A DNA stretch of 64,000 nt. Source: Phytopseudomonas seleniipraecipitans (GTDB lineage: Bacteria; Pseudomonadota; Gammaproteobacteria; Pseudomonadales; Pseudomonadaceae). The stretch covers positions 228,995 through 292,994 of the forward strand of contig NZ_FNBM01000003.1 in the NCBI RefSeq assembly GCF_900102335.1, read 5' to 3'. Under the pieces are notes generated by a model. That model was not told the DNA's origin. It saw only the letters and a program-made list of their open reading frames with translations, and searched no databases. Within the stretch, counting starts at the first letter, position 1; each line of letters begins with the position of its first letter. Made by a program: the position numbers and the translations under genes. Positions 1 through 8,336 of this stretch are shown in pieces.

Positions 1-1
1 G

Positions 2-934
2 GTCGAGCTGCGCGGCAGCGGTCATCTGGTCTTCAACCGCAGCGAAGCGTTCGAAACCATCAGCAGTAACGATGTGGTACTGGCCGAGGCCATCGTCGGC
101 CGCAACTCACGCTACAGCAACCGCCCCATGCGCGACCTCGACCTCACTGCACGCTACGGCATCGCCGTACTGGCCGTGCACCGTCAAGACGAAAACATCT
201 CCGGCAACCTAGACGACTTCCAGCTGCAGTTCGGCGACGTGATGCTGGTTGAAGGCACCCCTACGCAGATCAAGCGGTTCGCTGACAATGGTGAGCTGAT
301 CAGCCTCAATACTGTGCAGGAACGCGCTTTTCGCCGCGACAAAGCGCCCATCGCCATCATCGCGACGCTGGCGGTGATGCTGCTCGCGGCAGTCGGCGTG
401 ATGCCCATTGAGGGCTTGGCGATCATCGGCGCGGTAACCGTGCTGGCGACCCGTTGCCTGGACGTCGAAGATGCCTACAAGGCCGTCGACTGGAAAATTC
501 TCAGCCTGATCTTCGGCATGCTGGCGATCAGCATCGCCATGGACAAGGTTGGCCTGGTGAAGATCATGGTGGAAAACGTCATGGGTCTGATGCCCTGGGC
601 CGGCCCGTTGCTGATGCTCTCGTTCATCTACCTGCTGACCTCGATCCTCACCGAGTTGCTCTCGAACAACGCCGTGGCGGTGCTGGTCACGCCCATCGCC
701 ATTGGCATGGCGCAGCACCTGGGCGTAGACCCGAGGGCCTTCATCGTCGCGGTGATGTTCGCGGCCAGCGCCAGCTTCGCCACCCCCATCGGCTACCAGA
801 CCAACACCTTCGTCTACAACGCTGGTGGCTACCGCTTCACGGACTTCATGAAAGTGGGCATTCCGCTGAATCTGCTGCTCTGGATAGTCGCCAGTTTTGT
901 GATCCCATGGTTCTGGCCGCTGGTGCCGATTTGA
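2..934 (+). CDS. SLC13-family (DASS-type) permease with TrkA-C domain, 5' truncated
   Basis: The reading frame is open from base 2, so the N-terminal part lies outside the window; 310 codons are visible. The first ~85 visible residues look like a TrkA-C (RCK_C) domain, followed by about eight hydrophobic helices. A SNNAVA segment and, near the end, ASFATPIGYQTNTFVY are typical of the SLC13/divalent anion:sodium symporter family with regulatory RCK_C domains. The family imports di- and tricarboxylates or sulfate; the substrate cannot be told from this fragment. The gene ends 51 bp before trxC on the same strand. Confidence 0.85.
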   Translation, partial: VELRGSGHLVFNRSEAFETISSNDVVLAEAIVGRNSRYSNRPMRDLDLTARYGIAVLAVHRQDENISGNLDDFQLQFGDVMLVEGTPTQIKRFADNGELISLNTVQERAFRRDKAPIAIIATLAVMLLAAVGVMPIEGLAIIGAVTVLATRCLDVEDAYKAVDWKILSLIFGMLAISIAMDKVGLVKIMVENVMGLMPWAGPLLMLSFIYLLTSILTELLSNNAVAVLVTPIAIGMAQHLGVDPRAFIVAVMFAASASFATPIGYQTNTFVYNAGGYRFTDFMKVGIPLNLLLWIVASFVIPWFWPLVPI

Positions 935-985
935 CCGAATAAGGCAGACTGACGGCCGATCACAGCTTTTTCAGGAGCGCACACC

Positions 986-1420
986 ATGGCTGATTCCCTC
1001 GTCATCCCCTGCCCCATCTGCAGCAGCCTGAACCGCTTGCCCGCCGCCCGTTTGCAGGAAGCGCCGCGCTGCGGCCATTGCAAAGCCGAGGTACTGCCCG
1101 GCGAGCCATTCGAAGTGAATCAGGGCAATTATGCGGCGCAGCTCAAGGGCGACCTGCCGCTGTTGGTCGACGTGTGGGCCGCCTGGTGCGGGCCGTGCCG
1201 CAGCTTTGCGCCCACCTTCACGCAGGCAGCGAAGGAGCTGCGCGGCCGCTGCCGGCTGGGCAAACTGGACAGCGAAGCCAACCCACAACTATCCGCCCAG
1301 TTGGCGATCCGCTCGATCCCAAGCCTGATTCTGTTTCGTAACGGCCAGGAAGTGGCCCGACAAAGCGGCGCGCTGCCACTGCCGCAGCTACTTGCCTGGC
1401 TCAACACTCAGGGCGTTTGA
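986..1420 (+). CDS. trxC: Thioredoxin 2 (TrxC)
   Basis: A 144-residue cytoplasmic disulfide reductase. The N-terminal zinc ribbon has two CxxC pairs (Cys9/Cys12 and Cys29/Cys32), which separates TrxC from TrxA, and the catalytic WCGPC is at residues 67-71. Length matches TrxC of other gammaproteobacteria. An AGGAG box (973-977) sits 8 bases before the ATG. TrxC is part of the oxidative-stress response in other bacteria; no OxyR site was identified here. It converges with the ParA gene downstream. Confidence 0.95.
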   Translation: MADSLVIPCPICSSLNRLPAARLQEAPRCGHCKAEVLPGEPFEVNQGNYAAQLKGDLPLLVDVWAAWCGPCRSFAPTFTQAAKELRGRCRLGKLDSEANPQLSAQLAIRSIPSLILFRNGQEVARQSGALPLPQLLAWLNTQGV

Positions 1421-1459
1421 CGGGCAGCGCCTGCGACTTGATCCCAGGCGTCGTCGCGA

Positions 1460-2224
1460 TCAGCGCTGCTGCAAGAGGTCGTGCAACTCGACGTACTGCT
1501 GGGTGAGTTTGTGCCGCGGGTCGAGGTAGATCAACGGCATGCAGGCCTGATGGGACTCGCGCATTTTCACCGAGCTCATCAGGTTGACCGGCAACACCGG
1601 CAAGCCCTCGGCGATAAGCTCGTCGAGCAGCTGTTGCGGCAGTGCTGCACGAGGCTGGAACTGGTTGACCACGATGCCTTCCACCTCTAGGGCTTCGTTA
1701 TGGTCTTCTTTCAGCTCGTCGATTTCGCGCAGCAGGCCGTATAAGGCGTTGCGCGAGAACGTGTCACAATCGAAGGGAATCAACACACGATCTGCCGCGA
1801 TCAGGGCGGAAACGGTATAGAAATTCAGCGCTGGCGGCGTATCCAGGTAAATCTGCTCGTAATCCTCCGACAACTCTTCGAGCAGTTTTCGCAGTTTGTT
1901 GATCTTGTGCTTTTGTTCCAGCTTTGGCTGCAGATCCGCCAGCTCGGACGTGGCGGTGATCACGTGGAGGTTGTCGAAGGGGGTTTCGTAGATATCGACC
2001 TTGCCCTTCTTGAGACCGCCCGAGAGCGTCTGCTTGAAGAAGTCGGCGATACCTACGGGAATGTCATCGCCGGTCAGGCCGGTCAGATAATGGGATGAGT
2101 TTGCCTGGGTATCCAGGTCGACCAGCAACGTCCGATAACCCTGAGAGGCGCTGACCGCCGCCAGGTTGCAAGCGATACTGGATTTGCCCACACCACCCTT
2201 CTGATTGAATACCACGCGTCGCAT
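1460..2224 (-). CDS. Orphan ParA-family ATPase
   Basis: A 254-residue ParA/MinD-type P-loop ATPase with a deviant Walker A motif (KGGVGKSS near residues 9-16) and a DTPPALN-like Walker B region. There is no parB next to it and the true chromosomal parAB is elsewhere in Pseudomonas, so this is probably an orphan ParA that positions another cargo. I chose the ATG at 2224 rather than the GTG at 2230 because an AGGAGG Shine-Dalgarno ends 5 bases before that ATG. The promoter area holds an inverted repeat (2238-2255), suggesting self-regulation. A similar orphan ParA occupies the equivalent core locus in other pseudomonads (from memory). Confidence 0.85.
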   Translation of the reverse strand: MRRVVFNQKGGVGKSSIACNLAAVSASQGYRTLLVDLDTQANSSHYLTGLTGDDIPVGIADFFKQTLSGGLKKGKVDIYETPFDNLHVITATSELADLQPKLEQKHKINKLRKLLEELSEDYEQIYLDTPPALNFYTVSALIAADRVLIPFDCDTFSRNALYGLLREIDELKEDHNEALEVEGIVVNQFQPRAALPQQLLDELIAEGLPVLPVNLMSSVKMRESHQACMPLIYLDPRHKLTQQYVELHDLLQQR

Positions 2225-2237
2225 CTGCACCTCCTCA

Positions 2238-2255
2238 CTAGTACATTGATACTAG
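2238..2255. promoter_or_regulatory. Inverted repeat, candidate operator of the ParA gene
   Basis: CTAGTA-N6-TACTAG is a perfect 6-bp inverted repeat with a 6-base spacer, 14 bases upstream of the ParA start codon and just outside its Shine-Dalgarno. Read on the minus strand it overlaps a TAGTAT sequence that could serve as -10. The position suits an operator or autoregulatory site; binding is inferred. Confidence 0.35.
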
Positions 2256-2314
2256 GCATAACCTCGTGACAGAAGCGAGAAACAAGCGAAACGGGTTACC
2301 CATCAGAAAATCGC

Positions 2315-2343
2315 TACATAATGTTTGCGGGTGCTCGCCATCG
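2315..2343 (+). promoter_or_regulatory. Possible promoter region upstream of the aryl polyene operon
   Basis: The 229-bp divergent gap between the ParA gene and the first aryl polyene gene contains CATAAT preceded at 17 bases by GGTTAC, a weak sigma-70-like pair lying close to this interval. It is the only gap in which the 18-kb operon could have its main promoter. The assignment is weak; the true start could be anywhere between 2256 and 2450. Confidence 0.25.
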
Positions 2344-2453
2344 CCCGGATAATGCCGGACGCAGCATCGCTCCCATCGACATGTTTTTTTGTCGCGCAGG
2401 GCAGTCGCATAGACAAGGAATGCCCAGCGGGCCAAGCAGAGTTTCATCTAGAC

Positions 2454-3167
2454 ATGCATTTCAGGATCGATCAATGGCGTGCCTGGGCTCCTGGCCTGGA
2501 CAATACGGATAAGTGGCTCGCCTGGAGCAGGGCACCCGAATGCCTGCTCGATACCGGTGAGCAACCTGACGTCAGCTTCCTCCCCGCCCTGCAACGCCGT
2601 CGCTTGAGCCGCCTGGCTCGCATGGTGTTTCAGGTCGGCTGGCCGCTTGCCGAAGGTCACTCTGAACTGCCGCTGGTATACATTTCGCGGCACGGCGAAA
2701 CCCCGCGCAGCCTGTCCATTCTTCAGGATCTTGCAGCAACAGAACCCCTGTCACCGACACAGTTCAGTCTTTCGGTGCACAACGCGATTATCGGCCAGTG
2801 GTCGATCCTGCGTGCTGATACCAGCGAGATGACCGCCCTGGCGGGTGAAGGCGATGGCTTGGAGATGGGCATGCTGGAAGCCGCCACGCTGCTCGCCGAG
2901 GGTGCGCCCGCCGTGCTGCTGGTGATCGGCGAAGAAGCGCAGCCGGCGCTGTATGCTCCGTTCATTGAGGATGTGCCGTTTCCCTACGCCCTGGCCCTGC
3001 TATTGGTACCAGGCGACGACTGGAATCTGCAGCTACATAAAGGCACTGGCGCACGCGCCGCCTGGCCACATCCGTTGAGCCTGATACAGAGCCTGTGCAA
3101 CGGCTGTGAAACCCTCGAACACACCTGGAAAGAGCGCCAATGGACCTGGTCACGCAAGATCCCGTGA
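2454..3167 (+). CDS. Beta-ketoacyl synthase chain length factor (ApeC-like)
   Basis: A 237-residue KS-like protein, about half the size of a normal ketosynthase and without an active-site Cys. The segment FSLSVHNAIIGQWSI (near residues 103-117) stands where related chain length factors have their degenerate active-site region. In APE systems such a protein (ApeC) pairs with the catalytic ketosynthase (ApeO), represented here by the gene at 16768. The reading frame is open upstream to 2325, but the ATG at 2454 begins the conserved sequence MHFRIDQWRAW. The 3' end overlaps the next gene by 28 bp, which supports co-translation. Confidence 0.85.
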   Translation: MHFRIDQWRAWAPGLDNTDKWLAWSRAPECLLDTGEQPDVSFLPALQRRRLSRLARMVFQVGWPLAEGHSELPLVYISRHGETPRSLSILQDLAATEPLSPTQFSLSVHNAIIGQWSILRADTSEMTALAGEGDGLEMGMLEAATLLAEGAPAVLLVIGEEAQPALYAPFIEDVPFPYALALLLVPGDDWNLQLHKGTGARAAWPHPLSLIQSLCNGCETLEHTWKERQWTWSRKIP

Positions 3168-3949
3168 AGCGCTACAGCCCCCCTTACTGGTGGCGGCTGA
3201 TGGCCACTGCGGCCAGCTTCACCCTGTTCGGAATCGGCGGCCTGCTGCTGCGCGTGCTGGTGTTTCCAGTGTTATCGCTGCTGCCGGGCGACGCTGCCGC
3301 TCACCAGCGCCGCGCTCGCCAGGTGGTGAGCTGGAATTTCCGCACCTTCGTCAAATTCATGCACCGTAGCGGCGTGCTTACTTACGAAGTGGAAGGCGCC
3401 GAGCGCCTCGGCCGTCCGGGCCAGATGATCATTGCCAATCACCCCTCGCTCATTGACGTGGTGGTCACCATCGCCTTTACCCGCAACGCCAATTGCGTGG
3501 TGAAACAGAGCCTGTGGAACAACCCGTGCATGCGCGGTCCAATCCGCTCGGCGGGTTACATCAGCAACAGCGGCAGCATGGACATGCTCGACGAAGCGGC
3601 GGGCGTACTGCAGCAGGGCCAGACCCTGGTGATCTTCCCGGAGGGCACACGCACCACGCCCGGCAGCCCGCCCGAGTTTCACCGCGGCGCGGCGGCGATC
3701 GCCTTGCGCGGCGCCCATGTGATTACCCCGGTGGTGATCAGCGTCTCACCTACCACGCTCACCAAAGCGGAGCCGTGGTACCGGATTCCGGCGCGGCGTT
3801 TTCACATTCACCTGCGAGTGGGCCAGGACATCGACCCGGCGCAATTCACGGCCATGGGATCGGCACCGGTCGCGTCCCGCAAACTCAACGACCACTTGCA
3901 TCAGCATTTCATAAAGGAGCTCGCCAGAGATGAGCGCTCTACAGCTTGA
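3140..3949 (+). CDS. Lysophospholipid acyltransferase-family protein (PlsC-like)
   Basis: A 269-residue glycerolipid acyltransferase-like protein with the catalytic HX4D motif in NHPSLIDV (about residues 94-101) and the FPEGTRT substrate motif (about 164-170). A hydrophobic stretch near residues 15-40 anchors it at the membrane. In APE clusters this family is thought to attach the polyene or an acyl chain to the lipid anchor. It overlaps both neighbours (28 bp upstream, 20 bp downstream). The acceptor is not known from sequence. Confidence 0.87.
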   Translation: MDLVTQDPVKRYSPPYWWRLMATAASFTLFGIGGLLLRVLVFPVLSLLPGDAAAHQRRARQVVSWNFRTFVKFMHRSGVLTYEVEGAERLGRPGQMIIANHPSLIDVVVTIAFTRNANCVVKQSLWNNPCMRGPIRSAGYISNSGSMDMLDEAAGVLQQGQTLVIFPEGTRTTPGSPPEFHRGAAAIALRGAHVITPVVISVSPTTLTKAEPWYRIPARRFHIHLRVGQDIDPAQFTAMGSAPVASRKLNDHLHQHFIKELARDERSTA

Positions 3950-4190
3950 GATCAAACACCTGATCATCGATTCCCTGGGTCTCGAAGACATCACCCCGCA
4001 GGACATCGGCGACGACCTCACCCTGTTCGGCGAAGGCCTCGGCCTGGACTCGGTGGATGCCCTGGAGCTGGGCCTGGCGATCCAGAAGCGTTTCGGCATC
4101 AAGATCGACGCCGAAGCCAAGGACACCCGCACCCACTTCGCCAACGTGGCCAGCCTGGCAGCCTTCGTTGCCAGCCGCCAGGCCGCCTGA
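3930..4190 (+). CDS. Acyl carrier protein (ApeE-like)
   Basis: An 86-residue acidic four-helix carrier protein. The phosphopantetheine attachment motif is GLDSVDALEL with Ser41. An AAGGAG box lies 10 bases before the ATG. It is the first of two adjacent ACPs, as in other APE clusters, where ApeE carries the growing polyene. The start overlaps the end of the acyltransferase gene by 20 bp. Confidence 0.92.
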   Translation: MSALQLEIKHLIIDSLGLEDITPQDIGDDLTLFGEGLGLDSVDALELGLAIQKRFGIKIDAEAKDTRTHFANVASLAAFVASRQAA

Positions 4191-4200
4191 GGACACCACC

Positions 4201-4458
4201 ATGCAAACCCGTGACGAAATTTTCGCCACCTTGCAAGACGCGCTGGTGGAGCTGTTCGAGCTGAGCCCGGAGCGGATCAGCCTGGACGCCAACCTCTACG
4301 AAGACCTGGAGATCGACAGCATCGACGCCGTCGACCTGATCGACCACATCAAGCGCCAGACCGGCAAGAAGATTGCCGCCGAAGCATTCAAGTCGGTGCG
4401 CACCGTCGGTGACGTGGTCGAAGCGGTGTATCAGCTGGTCAACGCGGAACCGGCATGA
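4201..4458 (+). CDS. Acyl carrier protein (ApeF-like)
   Basis: An 85-residue carrier protein with motif EIDSIDAVDL (Ser40). It starts 10 bp after the first ACP. The frame is open upstream to 4057, but the ATG at 4201 gives the usual ACP length and lies just after GAGGACACCACC. The two ACPs are clearly different proteins, not a recent duplication, so they probably serve different steps (for example starter loading and chain extension). Confidence 0.92.
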   Translation: MQTRDEIFATLQDALVELFELSPERISLDANLYEDLEIDSIDAVDLIDHIKRQTGKKIAAEAFKSVRTVGDVVEAVYQLVNAEPA

Positions 4459-5000
4459 GCCGCCTGCTCGGCCTGCTGGTCGCGCTGGCCAGCGTGGCCT
4501 ATCCGTTCGCCGTGTACTTCGGCGCCGGCCACCTGTCGCCAACGCTGTTTGCCGCTTTGCTCGGCGGCCTGTGGTTTGCCCGGTTGCTCAGTAACCCGCG
4601 TGACCGCAACAGCCAGCAGATGACCGGGGCCGTGCTGGTGTTCTGTCTGCTGTTGGTGCTGGCCGACGAGCCGGCGCTGCTGCGCTGGTACCCGGTGCTG
4701 GTCAGCCTGCTGCTCGGCTTGCTGTTCGCCAGCAGCCTGAAACTCGGCATGCCAATGGCTGAACGCCTGGCGCGGCTGAGCGAGCCTGAATTACCCGAGG
4801 TCGCGGTGCGTTACACCCGCCGGGTGACCGAAGTGTGGGCCGTGTTCATGCTCGCCAATGGCCTGGTAGTGGTTGCGTTGAATCTGTGGGCACCCTTGTC
4901 CTGGTGGGCGCTGTACACCGGGCTGATTTCTTACCTGCTGATGGGCCTGCTATTCGCCGGCGAATGGCTGGTGCGTCAACGTGTAAGGAGATTTGCATGA
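4455..5000 (+). CDS. Small integral membrane protein of APE clusters (COG4648-like)
   Basis: A 181-residue protein with about four or five hydrophobic segments and no catalytic motif that I can recognise. A protein of this kind follows the ACPs in APE clusters (ApeG position, from memory). The ATG overlaps the stop of the upstream ACP (ATGA). Its role is unknown; it may scaffold the ACP-bound synthesis at the inner membrane. The last codons overlap the next gene's start. Confidence 0.8.
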   Translation: MSRLLGLLVALASVAYPFAVYFGAGHLSPTLFAALLGGLWFARLLSNPRDRNSQQMTGAVLVFCLLLVLADEPALLRWYPVLVSLLLGLLFASSLKLGMPMAERLARLSEPELPEVAVRYTRRVTEVWAVFMLANGLVVVALNLWAPLSWWALYTGLISYLLMGLLFAGEWLVRQRVRRFA

Positions 5001-6655
5001 ACTGGCTTAGCCTCGACACCCTGCTGCTGGAGGCGGATGCCAGCCGCCAGGTCACGCCGCAGCTCAACCACGCCGCGCTCCGCCAGCGTGCCCTGAGCCT
5101 TGCCGGCCACTGGCAGGCGAGCGGAGTGAAACGCGTAGCTCTGCACCTGCAGGATGCCGCCGACCTGGCCGTTGCCCTGCTCGCCGCCTGGCACGCCGAC
5201 GTGCATGCCTTGCTACCGTCGGACGCGCAGCCCCAGACCCGCCAGCGTCTCGGCGCCGAGGTCGACCTGTGGCTGGAGCACCTCGATGAACCGATCACCG
5301 CCGCACCGCTGCCAGCTCATCGCCTCGACCTGGAGCGCTGCCGCCTTACCCTGTGCACCTCCGGCTCCAGCGGCGAGCCGAAGCTCATCGACAAGAGCCT
5401 CGGCCAACTGACCAATGAAGTACAGGCGCTGGAAACCCTGTGGGGCGAGCGCCTTGGCGATGCGCTGATCATCGGCAGCGTGGCCGCCCAGCATATCTAC
5501 GGCCTGTTGTTTCGCGTGCTCTGGCCGCTGTGTGCCGGCCGCGTGTTTCTGCCCAGGGCACTACCCTTCCCGGAAGACCTGCAGCTGGCCAGCCTGCCGC
5601 ATCCCGACTTTGCCTGGGTCACCAGCCCGGCGCTGCTCAAACGCATGGGCGACAACCTCGACTGGTCGGCGCTGGGCCGCGTGCGCCAGGTGTTTTCCTC
5701 CGGTGGTGCATTGCCGGCCGAGGCAGCCACCTCCGTGCAGCAGCGCCTCGGCCAATGGCCGACGGAGATCTACGGCAGCTCGGAGACCGGCGGCATCGCC
5801 TGGCGCCAAGGCGGCGAGTCCTGGCAGCCGTTTGCCGACGTGCAGTTGGCACTGAACGACGAAGGCGCCCTGCGTCTCAGCTCGCCCTACCTGCCGGCCG
5901 GCCATTGGGAACAGATGGCCGACGCCGCGCAGATCGATGCCGACGGCCGCTTCACCCTCGGCGCGCGCCTGGACCGCATCGTCAAGCTGGAAGAAAAACG
6001 CATTTCTCTGCCGCTGCTCGAGCAGGCGCTGGCCGCGCACGAGTGGGTCAGCGAAACGCGCCTTGGCGTTCTGCAGCAAGGTCGTGCCTTCCTCGGCGCG
6101 CTGGTCGCACTGTCGCCGGAAGGCCTGCATGCGCTGCGCAACCAGGGCCGCCGCCAGGTAACCGAGGGCCTGCGCCAGCACCTGGCCGGCCACTGCGAGG
6201 CCATCGCCCTGCCGCGCCGCTGGCGCCTGCTGCCGCACCTGCCATACAGCAGCCAGGGCAAGCTGGGTCAGGCGCAGGTCAACGAGTTGCTGGCCGCCGA
6301 TCGCCCGACGCGGGTCGAGCCGTTCAGCGCCCGGGAAGAAGCCGGCGAATGGCACCTCGAGCTGGACGTGCCGCTCGACTTGGCACATTTCAGCGGCCAT
6401 TTCCCTGGCACGCCGGTGCTGCCGGGCGTGGTACAGGTCGACTGGGCGCAGCAGCTTGCACGCGCGCTGATCAGTGATCTGCCACCGCTGTTCGGCGGCA
6501 TGGAAGTGCTCAAGTTCCAGCAGTTGGTGCGCCCCGGCGACCGTCTGCAACTGACTCTGCGTTTCGACCGCGAGCGAAACAAGCTGTACTTCACGTTCCG
6601 CAACGGCGAGGCCAACTGCTCGTCCGGGCGCATCCTGCTCAAGGCGGCGCCATGA
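4997..6655 (+). CDS. AMP-dependent acyl-ACP/CoA ligase fused to ApeI-type dehydratase
   Basis: A 552-residue two-domain protein. Residues 1-430 are an adenylate-forming ligase with the phosphate loop [10 protein letters not shown] (120-129), YGSSETGG (259-266) and a C-terminal SSQGK with Lys422. Residues ~437-552 are a hotdog dehydratase domain with [14 protein letters not shown] (464-477), like FabA/FabZ and ApeI. The ligase should load the aromatic starter acid on an ACP; the hotdog half probably pairs with the free ApeP-like protein at 17973. In described systems ApeH (ligase) and ApeI (dehydratase) are separate proteins, so the fusion is notable. AAGGAG precedes the ATG by 6 bases. Confidence 0.88.
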   Translation: MNWLSLDTLLLEADASRQVTPQLNHAALRQRALSLAGHWQASGVKRVALHLQDAADLAVALLAAWHADVHALLPSDAQPQTRQRLGAEVDLWLEHLDEPITAAPLPAHRLDLERCRLTLCTSGSSGEPKLIDKSLGQLTNEVQALETLWGERLGDALIIGSVAAQHIYGLLFRVLWPLCAGRVFLPRALPFPEDLQLASLPHPDFAWVTSPALLKRMGDNLDWSALGRVRQVFSSGGALPAEAATSVQQRLGQWPTEIYGSSETGGIAWRQGGESWQPFADVQLALNDEGALRLSSPYLPAGHWEQMADAAQIDADGRFTLGARLDRIVKLEEKRISLPLLEQALAAHEWVSETRLGVLQQGRAFLGALVALSPEGLHALRNQGRRQVTEGLRQHLAGHCEAIALPRRWRLLPHLPYSSQGKLGQAQVNELLAADRPTRVEPFSAREEAGEWHLELDVPLDLAHFSGHFPGTPVLPGVVQVDWAQQLARALISDLPPLFGGMEVLKFQQLVRPGDRLQLTLRFDRERNKLYFTFRNGEANCSSGRILLKAAP

Positions 6656-7401
6656 ACCTGGCAATCGGCAGTCATCGCCCGTGCGCACTGATCCCGGTGT
6701 ACAACCACGAGCACGCGCTGCCCGCTGTAGTAACCGCGCTGCTCGAAGCCGGGCTGCCCTGCGTGCTGGTCGACGATGCCTCGAGCCCGGCCTGCGCCGC
6801 GGTAATCGACCAGCTCGCCGTGGCGCCCGACACCTACCTGCTGCGCCTTGCGGAGAATCAGGGTAAGGGCGGGGCGGTGATGGCCGGGCTGCGCGAGGCC
6901 CAGCGTCTCGGTTTCAGCCATGCCCTGCAGGTGGACGCCGACGGCCAGCATGACCTGCACGCGGTGCAGGCGTTTCTCGACGAATCCCGCGCACACCCCG
7001 AGGCCATCGTCTGCGGCTACCCGCAGTACGACGCCAGCGTACCCAAGGGCCGCCTGTATGCGCGTTACCTGACTCACGTGTGGGTGTGGATCAACAGCCT
7101 GTCGCTGCAGATCCGCGATTCCATGTGCGGTTTCCGGGTCTACCCGCTGGCCGCCAGCGTGGCGCTGATCGACTCGGCGACGCTGGGTACGCGGATGGAT
7201 TTCGACTCGGAAATTCTTGTGCGCCTGTCCTGGCGCCAGCAACCGATGCGCTGGCTGCCAACCCGCGTGCATTATCCCGCCGATGGCATCTCGCACTTCC
7301 GCTTGTGGCAGGACAACGTGCTGATCTCGAAAATGCACACCCGGCTGTTCTTCGGCATGCTCTGCCGGGCGCCCTGGCTGCTCTATCGGCGGTGGCGCTG
7401 A
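6652..7401 (+). CDS. Glycosyltransferase family 2
   Basis: A 249-residue GT-A-fold enzyme. It opens with ALIPVYNHEHALPAV, has the DDAS nucleotide-binding region near residue 43 and QVDADGQHD (DXD-like) near residue 98, and a C-terminal QDN region. The family includes polyprenyl-phosphate sugar transferases. In APE clusters a GT2 next to a LpxL-like acyltransferase is common and is thought to help build the sugar/lipid head group. It overlaps the ligase by 4 bp (ATGA). Confidence 0.87.
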   Translation: MNLAIGSHRPCALIPVYNHEHALPAVVTALLEAGLPCVLVDDASSPACAAVIDQLAVAPDTYLLRLAENQGKGGAVMAGLREAQRLGFSHALQVDADGQHDLHAVQAFLDESRAHPEAIVCGYPQYDASVPKGRLYARYLTHVWVWINSLSLQIRDSMCGFRVYPLAASVALIDSATLGTRMDFDSEILVRLSWRQQPMRWLPTRVHYPADGISHFRLWQDNVLISKMHTRLFFGMLCRAPWLLYRRWR

Positions 7402-8336
7402 TGGGCCAGAACGAGCATTGGGCCGGCCAGCGTGAGCGCGGCAGTTTCGCGGCAATGAAATTTACCGCCCTGGCGTCCCGTTACCTCGGCCGCCGCGCGA
7501 TCAGCCCGTTGCTGTACCTGATCGTTGGCTATTTCTTTCTGTTTGGCGCCAAGGCGCGGCGCAGCATTCGCCAGTACCAGAGCCATCTGGCCACCTGGAG
7601 CGGCCGGGCCGAACTGCGTCCGACCCGGCGCTCGGTATTCGCCCAGTTCATGGCGTTCGCCGACAGCCTGCTCGACAAACTGGACGTGTGGAGCGGACGC
7701 CTGCATTTCCGCGATATCGACCTGATCGACCCTCACGGCCTGCACGGCCAGATGAGCGGCACTCGCGGCCAACTGCTGGTCGGCGCCCACCTCGGTAATC
7801 TCGAAGTGTGCCGCGCCCTGGCCGAGCTGAGCGCCCAGGTGCGCATGAACGTGCTGGTGCACACCCGCCACGCTGAGCAGTTCAACCGTCTGCTCAAGGA
7901 AAGCGGCGCCAACAATCTGCGATTGATTCAGGTCAGCGAACTGGACCCAGCGGTGATGATGCGTCTGGCCGATCATCTTGAGCGCGGCGAATGGCTGGCG
8001 ATTGCCGGTGACCGCGTGCCGCTGCACGGCGAGCGTACCGTCAACGTTGATTTCCTCGGCCACTCGGCGCCCCTGCCGCAAGGCCCGTGGCTGCTCGCCG
8101 GCCTGCTGCAGTGCCCGGTCAACCTGATCGACTGCCTGAAGATCGATGGCCGCTACCAGGTCATGCTGCAACCCTTTACCGATGCCGTGCAGTGGAAGCG
8201 CAGCGAGCGCGAAGCGGTCATCCAGGGGTGGGCACAACGTTACGCCGACCACCTTGCCCAACGCTGCCTGCAAGCCCCGCAGCAGTGGTTCAACTTCTAT
8301 CCGTTCTGGAACGACCATGACAATCCATCAGCCTGA
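7401..8336 (+). CDS. LpxL/HtrB-like acyltransferase
   Basis: A 311-residue member of the lauroyl/myristoyl acyltransferase family, with an N-terminal hydrophobic segment (YLIVGYFFLFG) and the HX4E catalytic motif in GAHLGNLEVCRA. Relatives transfer acyl chains from ACP to lipid A precursors; in an APE operon the donor is probably an ACP-bound chain. The ATG at 7401 shares its A with the stop of the glycosyltransferase (TGATG), so I prefer it to upstream in-frame starts that would run deep into the previous gene. Confidence 0.85.
   Translation: MGQNEHWAGQRERGSFAAMKFTALASRYLGRRAISPLLYLIVGYFFLFGAKARRSIRQYQSHLATWSGRAELRPTRRSVFAQFMAFADSLLDKLDVWSGRLHFRDIDLIDPHGLHGQMSGTRGQLLVGAHLGNLEVCRALAELSAQVRMNVLVHTRHAEQFNRLLKESGANNLRLIQVSELDPAVMMRLADHLERGEWLAIAGDRVPLHGERTVNVDFLGHSAPLPQGPWLLAGLLQCPVNLIDCLKIDGRYQVMLQPFTDAVQWKRSEREAVIQGWAQRYADHLAQRCLQAPQQWFNFYPFWNDHDNPSA

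Noticed and set aside
5561..6688. 375-codon minus-strand frame
   Set aside because: Antisense to the ligase-dehydratase gene, which has all its catalytic motifs.
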